From NCBI RefSeq assembly GCF_001412655.1, contig NZ_CP012996.1, forward strand, positions 4,402,001-4,466,000: a stretch of 64,000 nucleotides of DNA. The letters are read 5' to 3'. A program made the translations under genes and the position numbers. This stretch comes from Pedobacter sp. PACM 27299 (GTDB taxonomy: Bacteria > Bacteroidota > Bacteroidia > Sphingobacteriales > Sphingobacteriaceae). Of the stretch, positions 24,824 to 33,487 are shown piece after piece; position 1 is the stretch's first letter, and each line of letters opens with the position of its first letter. The notes beneath the pieces are model-generated. The model searched no databases and was not told where the DNA came from. It saw only the letters and a program-made list of their open reading frames with translations.

Positions 24824-25924
24824 TTAATGAAAAGCCTTCACCCTTTTTAGAAAATCAGTCAAATCCTGAACGAAACGCTTTGGCTGTTCATAATGAATGT
24901 TATGGCCGGTATTTTCATAAACCTTATGGATGATAAATTCCGGATGTTGTGCTTGTAAAGCGGCATTTCCCTTTTCAAAAGGCATAAAATCATGGTCACT
25001 CACAGGATCCAAGATCAACATCGGCACTTTCAGGTTTCTATAAATAATTTCAGGAGCGAGCATAGACATAGATGCACCAAAGAGCGACACCTTTGTTGAC
25101 CTTAATATCAGGTCAGACCATTGCTGAGTACTATTCATTTGAAACAATTCCATCACTCCTACATATATGCCCCATTGCTTTTCACCCAATTTCCTGATCC
25201 AGGCGAGTGCAGAAAACTGTGTCCCTCCTTCTTCCGGATCATAGAGGTCGTAATAAGCGTCGAAAGCGCTGGCATATACCGTATCTTTTATCGGATGCTC
25301 CATCATCATCCTGATAGTTTCCTCCAATTTAGCAGCCTCCATCTTATGGTAATGCGTATTTTGAGCCACCGAGCCACCGTCTTCTAAAATCAGTCCTAAC
25401 ACCTTTTCCGGATAGGCGTCATAGAAAGCTGTACTGACACCACCACCTCTGGACCAGCCGCCAATCAATGCTTTTTTAATTTTCAAGTGCTCCATCAGCT
25501 GTTTAATGTCATCGGCAATGTGATACAAGGAAACCGGATGTGCAGGAATAGCAGTCTGCCCATGACCATAATAGTCGATCGCAATCAGGTAATATCCGGC
25601 CTTCACCAGATCATCTGCCACTTTTAACAACTCATAACCATTGGTTAAACTGCCATGTGACCAGATTAAAGGAATGCCCGAAGTTTTCCCCCAGCTCAGG
25701 TAATGCAGATTCACGTTATTGGTTTGTACAAAACCACCATGCTGTTTTTCAAACTCAGCAAACTCTTTTTGAGCCTGCTGATATAGATTTTGAGCGGTTG
25801 AAATATTGGGTTTAACAGCCGCCTCCTGGGCTTTTAAACAAAATGGACTGAATAAAAGGGCAAGGAAGTAAAGGCTGATTCGGCCAATGCCTATTCCATC
25901 CGCAATTGTACTAAGGTGCAACAT
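24824..25924 (-). CDS. Exported alpha/beta hydrolase
   Basis: The protein has an N-terminal hydrophobic signal (about 15-33) and then the hydrolase fold: oxyanion His-Gly-Ser (90-92), nucleophile S158 in Gly-Gly-Trp-Ser-Arg-Gly-Gly, acid Asp in Leu-Asp-Pro-Val-Ser-Asp-His-Asp (about 310) and H341 in Asn-Thr-Gly-His. Substrates may be esters, lactones or peptides. The start overlaps the 3' end of the large TPR/HEXXH gene by 14 bases. That overlap argues for translational coupling and a shared task in the periplasm. Confidence 0.82.
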   Translation of the reverse strand: MLHLSTIADGIGIGRISLYFLALLFSPFCLKAQEAAVKPNISTAQNLYQQAQKEFAEFEKQHGGFVQTNNVNLHYLSWGKTSGIPLIWSHGSLTNGYELLKVADDLVKAGYYLIAIDYYGHGQTAIPAHPVSLYHIADDIKQLMEHLKIKKALIGGWSRGGGVSTAFYDAYPEKVLGLILEDGGSVAQNTHYHKMEAAKLEETIRMMMEHPIKDTVYASAFDAYYDLYDPEEGGTQFSALAWIRKLGEKQWGIYVGVMELFQMNSTQQWSDLILRSTKVSLFGASMSMLAPEIIYRNLKVPMLILDPVSDHDFMPFEKGNAALQAQHPEFIIHKVYENTGHNIHYEQPKRFVQDLTDFLKRVKAFH

Positions 25925-28889
25925 TGCCTAATAGCTGTTTAAAACCAGGACCTGGTGTGATTTTTAGTTTCGAAAGTTTTGTTTTCAAGGCCTCCGCCTC
26001 CTCTTTTTCTCCTGCAGCCTGATAACTCCTGATTAATTCTGAATACGCAGGAAACTGGTAGGGATTTGCTGCAATTGCTTTTTCATAAGCTATGGTCACA
26101 CTGGCCTGATCTTTACTTGTACCTGCCAGAAGCTTACCTTGGGTATAGTAATAATCAGATTGGTAAAAGGGATTACCTCTAGGGGAAACCGTTTTAAACA
26201 GCGTTGCAGCCTCCTCCAAATGACCGGTTTTGATCAGCAAAAGACTATACCTGAGCTGATCTGCAGTCCACACTGTCTGATCTCCTTTTATAAATGGCAG
26301 AAGGTAGGTTTCCGCTTTTTCCTGATCGCCTTTTGTGGCGTAAAAATCTGCAATCCTCAGGTTATAATCCGTGCGTGCATTACCGGAAGCAGTTAAAATA
26401 CGTTGTGCTTCTTTCAAAGTGACTATGGCTGCATCGTATTGCTGATTCATGGCCAAAGCATCCGCATATTTGTTTCTGTATTCAAAATTCTGCGGTTTCT
26501 GCTCCACCAAGCCTTTCAGGATGGCCACAGGTTCATCTGCATAACCCAATCCGGATTTCAAGACTGCAGCATACGCTATGGCATCGTCCCTGCGATCTCT
26601 GAGATAGGTGGAAACGGTTGCCCCTGTTTTGCCATATTCAGCAGCAGTGGCGATGGCTTCTGCGATCATTCCGTTTTTCTTATACATCTCCGCCAATGAT
26701 AAGTTGATGCCCGCCAGTTCCTGATAATCGTCTTCCAGGCGGAATGCTTTATTCAGGTAAGCTGCTTGTTTTGAAATCCCTGTCTCCTGATCAATTTCGC
26801 CAGCAGCAAACTTTGCGGCATACAAATCCGCATAAGCCCTATAGATTGGCGCATATTTAACGTTCACCATTTCGGCCTTTCTAATCCAGTCTTCTGCGCC
26901 TTCAAATTCTCTGTTTTCTGTTTTCACTTGCGCGTAATATAGATAGACAGGCAGATAAAAAGGATCATAGGCCAAGGCTGTATCGAGGTAATTCGTTGTC
27001 AGCTGCAGATTGCTCCTTCTACTGTCCTTACTCTTATTCAGGTAAACTTCTGCCCAGTTACTGGCCATAGCTTTCCGATCACCAGCCAGATAGGCACGTT
27101 CTTTTTTGACCAATTGATCCAGAAAAGCATACATTTCCGGATCTTTAGTTTTCAGATCTGAAGTCGTATTCATAGATTTAAAATCCAGGGGATGCACTTT
27201 GATCGGCTCAAAATAAGCAGGATAAGTTTGTGCAAAATACTCACTTTCATTGTTCTGCGAATAATAATCCAGGGTTCTTTTTTCTTTCATAGCCTGATAA
27301 TACAAGGTTCTGATTTTACGGCATTCCGCATCAGTGAGCACCCGTCCATGAAACAAATGAACATATTCATGAAGGATCACATTTCTTTCCAGAAAAGCAC
27401 CCCGTTCTACATATTCTATTGCCGCAGCACCACTTCCTACCCCACGAATGTCCATCCATTGCCGGTTATCGAAAGTAGTCATATAGCGAAAATATGGTGC
27501 ATCCATCGTCACCGCAAGGTCCTTGTGTAATGGTGGAATCCGGAAGGACTCGCCCTGCTTGGAGAGAAAAGGAAAATAAACGACTGCCGTAAACAACTGG
27601 TTCCAGGCCATTGCTTTCACGGTTTCTCCAGGGTAATAATTCACATCCGGGAAGACCTTTTGAAAATTAGCCATATCATTGATATTTTTCGTGTTCAGGG
27701 TATTCGAAATCGAGTCGTACACGACCAGGTAAGGGATTCTTTTCGATTTGATGACCGCAGATAAACCGTTATGCGCCGGACCGTAATGCTTTTTCCTAAG
27801 CAGGATTTTTCTGAATATATTCTCTGCGGAGTCCAATCTGGATTTACGATCCATATCAAAAGCGATGTAATAGATAGAGGCCCTGTGCATGCCTGGAATT
27901 ACGGATGTCGGGTATTGTTTTTCTACCAGTCTGGTCGTTGCAATTGCATTTGCGACCCGCCCCTGACTTACCTCGTCATCCGCTTTTTTCAAAGCTTTTC
28001 GAATGACATCATCATCTTTCTCCGCATAATCGGCATAAGTTAAATTGGTATGTCCATTTCCCCAATGCCAGTTCGTTTGAAAATGAAGTGGATTAATGGC
28101 AAGTGCCAATTCCCATTGTGCCGCCATTGCATTCAGCTGGGTAGCATCAATTCGTCTCCAGATGGCGTAGCCATAGCTAAATCGTGCATCGGCATTATAG
28201 GGATCTAAAATAAGTGACTTTTTTAAAGCTGCCTCTGCAAGGTCCGGCTGCTGGTTCCAGAAATAAACATCCGCTTCCAGCAGGTATGCTCCTGCACTAT
28301 TAGGGTTTTGCAGCAAGACCCTTTTAGCGATTGCAAGCCCTTCAATATAGTTTTTTTGAAGCAATCTTGTTCTTCCCAGCATCAGCAGCAGCTTTTCAGA
28401 GGGCCGAACAGGCTGAGAAAGCTTTTGCGCTACTTTGCCCTGATTTTTCAAAGCCTGATCTTTCAACGCTTTTTCGCATAGCGCTGCTGCTGCTGGCAAT
28501 CTCCAGGCCTGAATCTCCAGAAAAGCTTTTAACAGCACCGCTTTTTCATTTTCCGGCTGTGTCTTTCTCAATTCATCTACCAGGACTTCCGCCTGCTGGA
28601 ATTCATTATTTAAGATCAGGTAATCTGCAGTCAGTAGTTGATAGGCGGTGGAAGGTTTTTTATTGGCCGAGATAGCCTGTTTAGCTTCTTTCCATAAACC
28701 CAGACTCAGCATTTTCTCAATACTTTTTACCTTATTTTTAGTACTGGAAAAGTGTTTTAAAACCTCCTGCTTTTCTTTTGACAGTTGCTGCAGTGCTAGA
28801 CCGGCACTATCTGGAGCAATAGTTTGCGCAGAAAGACAAAATGCCTGAAGGCAGATTAAAGAGGTCAGATAGAGGCTCAGCGTTTTCAT
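25911..28889 (-). CDS. Large exported TPR protein with a HEXXH metallopeptidase-like core
   Basis: The 992-residue protein starts with a signal peptide (about 1-22). TPR-like helical pairs fill about 55-370 and 600-985. Between them (about 380-560) lies a distinct segment with H507-E-Y-V-H511 and, about 37 residues on, Asn-Glu-Ser-Glu-Tyr-Phe-Ala-Gln (E548/E550). This is the zinc-binding HEXXH plus distal Glu arrangement of gluzincin peptidases. It is probably periplasmic or surface-associated. Its stop overlaps the start of the hydrolase gene. Whether the peptidase centre is active is unknown, but all metal ligands appear intact. Confidence 0.72.
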   Translation of the reverse strand: MKTLSLYLTSLICLQAFCLSAQTIAPDSAGLALQQLSKEKQEVLKHFSSTKNKVKSIEKMLSLGLWKEAKQAISANKKPSTAYQLLTADYLILNNEFQQAEVLVDELRKTQPENEKAVLLKAFLEIQAWRLPAAAALCEKALKDQALKNQGKVAQKLSQPVRPSEKLLLMLGRTRLLQKNYIEGLAIAKRVLLQNPNSAGAYLLEADVYFWNQQPDLAEAALKKSLILDPYNADARFSYGYAIWRRIDATQLNAMAAQWELALAINPLHFQTNWHWGNGHTNLTYADYAEKDDDVIRKALKKADDEVSQGRVANAIATTRLVEKQYPTSVIPGMHRASIYYIAFDMDRKSRLDSAENIFRKILLRKKHYGPAHNGLSAVIKSKRIPYLVVYDSISNTLNTKNINDMANFQKVFPDVNYYPGETVKAMAWNQLFTAVVYFPFLSKQGESFRIPPLHKDLAVTMDAPYFRYMTTFDNRQWMDIRGVGSGAAAIEYVERGAFLERNVILHEYVHLFHGRVLTDAECRKIRTLYYQAMKEKRTLDYYSQNNESEYFAQTYPAYFEPIKVHPLDFKSMNTTSDLKTKDPEMYAFLDQLVKKERAYLAGDRKAMASNWAEVYLNKSKDSRRSNLQLTTNYLDTALAYDPFYLPVYLYYAQVKTENREFEGAEDWIRKAEMVNVKYAPIYRAYADLYAAKFAAGEIDQETGISKQAAYLNKAFRLEDDYQELAGINLSLAEMYKKNGMIAEAIATAAEYGKTGATVSTYLRDRRDDAIAYAAVLKSGLGYADEPVAILKGLVEQKPQNFEYRNKYADALAMNQQYDAAIVTLKEAQRILTASGNARTDYNLRIADFYATKGDQEKAETYLLPFIKGDQTVWTADQLRYSLLLIKTGHLEEAATLFKTVSPRGNPFYQSDYYYTQGKLLAGTSKDQASVTIAYEKAIAANPYQFPAYSELIRSYQAAGEKEEAEALKTKLSKLKITPGPGFKQLLGNVAP

Positions 28890-28944
28890 GATTTCAAAAT
28901 ACTATTAAAAACAATAGGTTAGCTCCTTTATTAAAAATTCATTA

Positions 28945-28973
28945 GCAATCAAAAAAGCTCCCAATGGGAGCTT
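28945..28973 (-). terminator. Intrinsic terminator
   Basis: Perfect 8-base stem AAGCTCCC / GGGAGCTT (28955-28962, 28966-28973) with a 3-base loop and a minus-strand T run. It ends the coiled-coil gene. Confidence 0.75.
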
Positions 28974-28994
28974 AAAGACCTTGACGATCAAAAT

Positions 28995-29492
28995 CTAGTT
29001 GTTGATGTTAAATTTCATTTGATCCTCATGATATTGCTGATAACGGGTTGCAGCACCTATTTTTATGATTTCGGCGTTTATACCTCCCAATTGAGCAAAT
29101 ACTTCAATAAAACTATTTGAAGTTTCATTAGTTAAGACATTGAGCTTTGTTTCAATTTTATTGAATCTCTCATCCATCCTATCAAACCGCTCATCCATCT
29201 TATCGAGCCTGCCATCCATTTTATCAAGCCTGCCGTCCATTTTATCAAGCCTGCCTTCCATCTTATCGAGCCGCTCATCAATCCTATCAAACCGTTCATC
29301 CATCTTATCAAGCTGCTCATTAATTTTAATGAATCGTTTTTCAACATTATCGAATCTTTCATCAATCTTAAAAAAGTTCTCATCTGCTCTTCTTGCAATT
29401 CCACCCAGCATTGTGCGTGTAATTTCCCCATGATCCAGAATACGTAATACATTTTCCTCCAGTCCAACCAACATTTCGTTAATAGCTTCCAT
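28995..29492 (-). CDS. Coiled-coil protein with tandem heptad repeats
   Basis: The 165-residue protein is almost wholly a coiled coil from residue 41 to 117. There the heptad Asp-Lys-Met-Asp-Gly-Arg-Leu and its variants (Asp-Arg-Ile-Asp-Glu-Arg-Leu, Asp-Arg-Met-Asp-Glu-Arg-Phe) repeat about ten times, with Met/Ile and Leu/Phe in core positions. A short helical head (1-40) and a tail with Phe-Ile-Glu-Val-Phe-Ala-Gln-Leu-Gly-Gly flank it. There is no signal peptide. Similar DUF-type proteins with variable heptad counts occur in bacteria; the role is unknown. The DNA repeat could expand or contract by slippage. Confidence 0.7.
   Translation of the reverse strand: MEAINEMLVGLEENVLRILDHGEITRTMLGGIARRADENFFKIDERFDNVEKRFIKINEQLDKMDERFDRIDERLDKMEGRLDKMDGRLDKMDGRLDKMDERFDRMDERFNKIETKLNVLTNETSNSFIEVFAQLGGINAEIIKIGAATRYQQYHEDQMKFNINN
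29150..29325. repeat. 21-base tandem repeats encoding heptads
   Basis: About eight imperfect 21-base units of the form (C/T)T(T/A)ATC(A/G)AGCC(T/G).C... run in tandem inside the coiled-coil gene. The central units (about 29195-29270) differ by only one or two bases, which points to recent duplication. Confidence 0.75.
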
Positions 29493-29621
29493 ATTTTCCT
29501 TTTAATTAGGCTAACTTCTGTAATAAAATTTAACTAACCTGATGAATTGGTTAATATTTATTTTCTAATCAAAGCGGCTAAGATAGCATAGCGCACTCTT
29601 AGTGGCAGCAACAAAGAAAGG

Positions 29622-29665
29622 TCAAAAAAAAAGCAACCCTCCTGCTCTCCGCCGAAGTGTTGCTT
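29622..29665 (-). terminator. Intrinsic terminator of the YegP-like gene
   Basis: Stem AAGCAAC / GTTGCTT (29631-29637, 29659-29665) with a 21-base loop and a run of nine T on the minus strand. Confidence 0.55.
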
Positions 29666-29696
29666 AATCAGGAAATTTTACGCTGTTTAGAACCGC

Positions 29697-30065
29697 CTAT
29701 TCAGCTACTAAATCTAAAGCTGCTGCTTTAGCTGCAGTCGTCAGATCATCTACTTCTGCATCATGCGTATGGCTGCGTACTGCTGCAATACTGCGTTCCA
29801 TATCCAACCAGTACTCATAGTAACCACTGCGGGCAAGCACCTGATTGTCTGCGTCCTTTAATATAAAGAAAGATCCCTGCTCGTCCGTTTGTCTACTGAA
29901 ACGCTGTGCAAATTGTGAATTGGCTCTTACCAATTCTACTTGCTTTTCGCAGGAAATCTTCGCGGCAGTTTTATCTGCACTATGCAACACGATATCGCCT
30001 GATTTTAGCTTTAGGTTAAAATGGAACTTGTTGTCAAGGTCTTTTATAATCTGAAATTTCGCCAT
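29697..30065 (-). CDS. YegP-like protein (DUF1508)
   Basis: I use the ATG at 30063-30065, which gives the standard Met-Ala-Lys-Phe-Gln-Ile start; the frame opens 54 bases earlier, but that part is not conserved-looking. Two DUF1508 repeats are visible: Phe-His-Phe-Asn-Leu-Lys-Leu-Lys-Ser-Gly-Asp-Ile-Val-Leu-His-Ser and, later, Gly-Ser-Phe-Phe-Ile-Leu-Lys-Asp-Ala-Asp-Asn-Gln-Val-Leu-Ala-Arg-Ser. An Ala/Asp-rich tail follows. It is small, cytoplasmic, of unknown function, and a single-gene unit. Confidence 0.82.
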   Translation of the reverse strand: MAKFQIIKDLDNKFHFNLKLKSGDIVLHSADKTAAKISCEKQVELVRANSQFAQRFSRQTDEQGSFFILKDADNQVLARSGYYEYWLDMERSIAAVRSHTHDAEVDDLTTAAKAAALDLVAE

Positions 30066-30218
30066 CACTCTTGTTAAGTTTACGGCTACAAATTTAAGCT
30101 CATGAATTAGAAAAAACACACATCCTTGTCAATCGAAAAACTGATAATTATCAATTTAAATTGAAGTTATTACCGCAACATGACCTTTCATTACACTCGA
30201 TTGCAGAAAAATTAGCAG

Positions 30219-30226
30219 TAACTTTG
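30219..30226 (+). promoter_or_regulatory. Probable -7 box of the Crp/Fnr gene
   Basis: TAACTTTG matches the Bacteroidota TAnnTTTG consensus exactly. A TTG lies 15 bases upstream (30201-30203), somewhat close for a -33 element. The start codon is 45 bases downstream. Confidence 0.45.
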
Positions 30227-30270
30227 TCGCATCAAAAAGGATTCAATTCAAAGAGTAGAGAACGAGCATT

Positions 30271-30993
30271 ATGAGCCTAGCCGGTATTTTCCCAATTGAT
30301 CAATGGAATTTCAAATCCCAATCTATCCTGAAAAGCATTCCCGAAGAAGACCAGAATCGTCTTTATGCGAATATGACGATCGAGAGCTATAACAAAGGGG
30401 ATGTAATTTTCAAAGAGGGTGCAGTTCCTTCCGGGATATTTTTCATCCAGAAAGGAATTGTGAAAAAGTATAAAGTGGATCGGGATGGCCGGGAGCAGAT
30501 CATGTATGTTGCGGGTACTGATGAGCTGATTGGTTACCATGCCATTCTTTCTGAGCAGCGGTATCCCGATTCGGCATCTGCTATTGAAGACTGTGTAATT
30601 GCCTTTATTCCTAAAGAAGATTTCCTGGAAGTGCTCCACAACTCGGCGATTTTATCTCAGCGTTTACTGAAAAATATGAGCCATGAGTATGCCGTGCTGA
30701 CCAATAATATCTCTGTATTTACACAGCGTACGGCAAGGGAAAGAGTGGCGATCACGCTGATTGTGCTGAGAGAAAAATACAAGAATGAGGAATCCAATGA
30801 GGAGGCCATCAACATTTCCCGCAGCGACTTGTCGAACATGGCAGGCATTGCCAAAGAAAACCTGGTGAGAATCCTGAAAGAGTTCAAAAATCTGGGTCTT
30901 TTGGTTTCTGAAGGCCGTAAAATCACGATTACCAATATCAAAATGCTGGTAGAAATCTCTAGTTACAGCAATAAAACCCTTAAACTTCGCTAA
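30271..30993 (+). CDS. Crp/Fnr-family transcriptional regulator
   Basis: The 240-residue protein has a cyclic-nucleotide-binding-like beta roll (about 20-140, with Gly-Asp-Val-Ile-Phe-Lys-Glu-Gly and Pro-Ser-Gly-Ile-Phe-Phe-Ile) and a C-terminal winged HTH (about 155-230). In the HTH, Ile-Ser-Arg-Ser-Asp-Leu-Ser-Asn-Met-Ala-Gly then Glu-Asn-Leu-Val-Arg-Ile-Leu-Lys-Glu-Phe is the recognition unit. The four Cys of an Fnr iron-sulfur cluster are absent. The Arg/Ser that contact cAMP in E. coli Crp are not evident, so the ligand is unknown. The stop overlaps the convergent glycosylase gene by 14 bases. Confidence 0.88.
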   Translation: MSLAGIFPIDQWNFKSQSILKSIPEEDQNRLYANMTIESYNKGDVIFKEGAVPSGIFFIQKGIVKKYKVDRDGREQIMYVAGTDELIGYHAILSEQRYPDSASAIEDCVIAFIPKEDFLEVLHNSAILSQRLLKNMSHEYAVLTNNISVFTQRTARERVAITLIVLREKYKNEESNEEAINISRSDLSNMAGIAKENLVRILKEFKNLGLLVSEGRKITITNIKMLVEISSYSNKTLKLR

Positions 30994-31672
30994 AAGCACG
31001 TAGGTATTTGTCGATGTACAAGGCCTTTTCCTTAGACTTATACTGCATGATATACCTGGGATGTTCCAGCGCGACAATCTTTTTGAAAAACTGATGGGCT
31101 TCGTTCACTTTTCTAAAGAAAGCCTCGTTTTTGCCTGTTCCAAAACAAAAACAGACCTCAGTTTCAAAGCCCATTTCAATTTGTTTTCGGATGTTCTCTA
31201 CAATAAAAGGATAAACCGATTTCAATAAAGCCGGACTATCGTAATAATTGTAATTGGTTTCTTTGCCGTTCTCTCCTATTTTAGTAAAGCCTAATGGGCA
31301 GATGGAATGGATGTAGAACTGCTGATAAAACTGTTCTTCCCCTCCAAAAGCGGCAATCATCTCATAAATATAGGCCGAGGAAGGTTCATGCGTCATTGGC
31401 CCGGGAAAATCAATATGGCAATTGGCCACTAATCGCTTCGGATCTGTGAAAGAGATTCCGGTTTGTCCGGAACCAAAACGACCGGGATTGATGCCCAGAA
31501 TCAGATGACGTGGCTGGCTATCGTGATAATATTTCTGATAAAATTCGGAAGAAGCGGCCAGGGCAAGCGGGCTTTCCTGAAAAGGATTCATGATCCTGAT
31601 GCCTTCGGGCAAAGTCCCTTTATATGTCAGGCTCTTATTAAAGGCAATGATTCGTGCTGCAAAAGTTCTCAT
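30980..31672 (-). CDS. SMUG2-like uracil-DNA glycosylase family protein (DUF4918)
   Basis: I start at the ATG at 31670-31672 (Met-Arg-Thr-Phe-Ala-Ala-Arg); a longer reading to 31699 adds nine residues. The water-activating motif Gly-Ile-Asn-Pro-Gly-Arg-Phe-Gly is at 60-67, with Thr-Gly-Ile-Ser-Phe-Thr-Asp-Pro just after. The minor-groove loop His-Pro-Arg-Tyr is near the C-terminus. This pattern matches the SMUG2 group, which removes damaged bases such as 5-hydroxymethyluracil or uracil from DNA. Cytoplasmic. It overlaps the convergent Crp/Fnr gene end. Confidence 0.82.
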   Translation of the reverse strand: MRTFAARIIAFNKSLTYKGTLPEGIRIMNPFQESPLALAASSEFYQKYYHDSQPRHLILGINPGRFGSGQTGISFTDPKRLVANCHIDFPGPMTHEPSSAYIYEMIAAFGGEEQFYQQFYIHSICPLGFTKIGENGKETNYNYYDSPALLKSVYPFIVENIRKQIEMGFETEVCFCFGTGKNEAFFRKVNEAHQFFKKIVALEHPRYIMQYKSKEKALYIDKYLRAFSEV

Positions 31673-31696
31673 TCCTAAAGGTAAATATTTTGTACA

Positions 31697-31746
31697 CAAA
31701 AAAGCCGGGAATGAAAGTCTATAAAGATTTCTATTCCCGGCTTTTA
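31697..31746 (-). terminator. Intrinsic terminator downstream of dnaA
   Basis: Stem AAGCCGGGAAT / ATTCCCGGCTT (31702-31712, 31733-31743) with a T run on the minus strand. It lies 18 bases past the dnaA stop and overlaps the N-terminal extension, not the chosen start, of the glycosylase gene. Confidence 0.75.
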
Positions 31747-31763
31747 ATATATGTTGGAATGCC

Positions 31764-33197
31764 TTAGCTCATTTTCAGTTTTTTCTCAATGTCATTCACA
31801 TAAGCTCTGAAAGTCTTATCTGTTTGAATCAGATCTTCTACCGTCTGACAAGCGTAAATCACTGTAGAGTGATCTCTGCCACCAAAGAAGGCGCCGATAG
31901 TTTTCAAAGAAGACTTAGTCATCCCTTTTGATAAATACATAGAAATCTGACGGGCCTGAACGATTTCCCTTTTACGGGTTGGCGCTTTTAATAAATGTAC
32001 CGGAACTTCAAAATAATCACAAACCAGCTTCTGGATATAATCCATTGAAACTTCTTTTGTAGTGTTTTTGATAAAGTTCTTTAACATTGATTTAGCCAGC
32101 TGCAAATCAATTTCTTTTTTATTCATGGTGGATTGTGCCAATAGCGAAACCATTGCGCCTTCCAGCTCACGAACGTTGTTGTCGATGTTATGTGCCACGT
32201 ATTCTACCACTTCATCAGGAAGATCAATTCCATCTGCATACATCTTCTTTCTTAAGATCGCAATTCTGGTTTCCAGTTCAGGGATCTGAAGATCTGCTGA
32301 AAGGCCCCATTTGAAACGACTCAATAAGCGTTCCTCTAAACCGGTCAGGTCTTTTGGAGACTTATCAGAAGTGATGATGATCTGCTTGCCAGATTGGTGT
32401 AAATGGTTGAAGATGTGAAAGAAGATATCCTGAGTTTTTTCTTTTCCGGCGAAGTTGTGAATATCATCCATGATGATCACATCCATTGCCTGATAGAAAT
32501 TCACGAAATCATTAATGGTATTGTTTTTCAATGATTCTACGAACTGCTGGCAGAATTTTTCACATGATAAGTAGATCACTAACTTATCAGGAAGGTTTTG
32601 TCTGATTTCATTTCCAATCGCCTGTGCCAGGTGGGTTTTTCCCAAACCTGAAGCACCATAGATCATTAATGGGTTAAATGAAGTTGCACCAGGTTTTGCA
32701 GCTACTGCATGTCCTGCCGAACGGGCAAGGCGGTTACAATCCCCTTCCACAAAAGTATCAAACGTATAGTTTGAATTCAGCTGTGGATCTACATTCATCT
32801 TTTTCAATCCAGGAATCACAAATGGATTCTTAATGTCTCTGTTCACATTTACAGGAACCGGCATAGATTGTTTTCTGTTGGTAGAAGACATGCTTCCGTT
32901 TGATGGCATATTAGTCGTATAAGGCAGTGCTCCATTTGTAGATTTATCTACCACTATATTATACTCTAAACGTCCTTCCGCGCCAAGTTGTTGTTTAACC
33001 GTTTTACGTAATAATGCCACGTAATGCTCTTCCAGCCACTCGTAGAAGAACAAACTAGGTACTTGTACAGTTAAAACGCTGCCTTCTAGCTTAAGGGCTG
33101 ATATCGGTTCGAACCAGGTCTTGAAGCTCTGGGCCGGGATATTATCCTTTATGATTTGGAGACAGTTATTCCATACTTGGGTACAAGTGTTTTGCAT
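31764..33197 (-). CDS. dnaA: Chromosomal replication initiator DnaA
   Basis: The 477-residue protein has all four DnaA domains: N-terminal helicase-loading domain I (1-80), a variable linker (about 85-140), the AAA+ domain with Walker A G181-A-S-G-L-G-K-T188 and Walker B Ile-Ile-Met-Asp-Asp-Ile-His (241-247), and the DNA-binding domain ending in the DnaA signature Gly-Gly-Arg-Asp-His-Ser-Thr-Val (439-446). It binds DnaA boxes and melts the origin. Upstream lies a 290-base region with DnaA-box-like sites and no gene. The terminator is at the 3' end, and no dnaN or recF follows. Confidence 0.97.
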   Translation of the reverse strand: MQNTCTQVWNNCLQIIKDNIPAQSFKTWFEPISALKLEGSVLTVQVPSLFFYEWLEEHYVALLRKTVKQQLGAEGRLEYNIVVDKSTNGALPYTTNMPSNGSMSSTNRKQSMPVPVNVNRDIKNPFVIPGLKKMNVDPQLNSNYTFDTFVEGDCNRLARSAGHAVAAKPGATSFNPLMIYGASGLGKTHLAQAIGNEIRQNLPDKLVIYLSCEKFCQQFVESLKNNTINDFVNFYQAMDVIIMDDIHNFAGKEKTQDIFFHIFNHLHQSGKQIIITSDKSPKDLTGLEERLLSRFKWGLSADLQIPELETRIAILRKKMYADGIDLPDEVVEYVAHNIDNNVRELEGAMVSLLAQSTMNKKEIDLQLAKSMLKNFIKNTTKEVSMDYIQKLVCDYFEVPVHLLKAPTRKREIVQARQISMYLSKGMTKSSLKTIGAFFGGRDHSTVIYACQTVEDLIQTDKTFRAYVNDIEKKLKMS

Positions 33198-33339
33198 AGG
33201 TTCTCTTTAATTTTACGGTTTTAAACTTTAAAACAGCGAATGGATCCGTTGTTTTGGGAGTGCGAAGATCATAAATTTTACTAACATTGAAGCGGAAAAT
33301 TTCACCTTTTTCGTAACTCGCTCATTAGTAATTTTATAC

Positions 33340-33402
33340 GGAGGGGATAACTTTGTCTGGCTGTGGATAACTACGAGATATCCACAAATAAAGATTTCCA
33401 CA
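33340..33402. promoter_or_regulatory. DnaA-box cluster upstream of dnaA (candidate oriC or autoregulation)
   Basis: An exact box TTATCCACA (as TGTGGATAA, 33362-33370) is joined by one-mismatch ATATCCACA (33378-33386) and two-mismatch ATTTCCACA (33394-33402), all within 41 bases. A GGGGATAAC lies just before. The surrounding gene-free 33198-33487 is AT-rich on both sides. It could be the replication origin or a site where DnaA controls its own promoter. Confidence 0.55.
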
Positions 33403-33487
33403 TTTGAGCGTCAGGCTGAATTTTTCTCTAAATTACATTATTAAAATGAGATACGTTCCATCAAATTTATAAAGAATAAAAAGAACA

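Noticed and set aside
29150..29325. CRISPR-like array
   Set aside because: The periodic units are 21 bases with no spacers and encode heptads.
29140..29433. Antisense Ser/Leu-rich repeat frame
   Set aside because: A mirror of the 21-base repeats in the coiled-coil gene, with no independent evidence.
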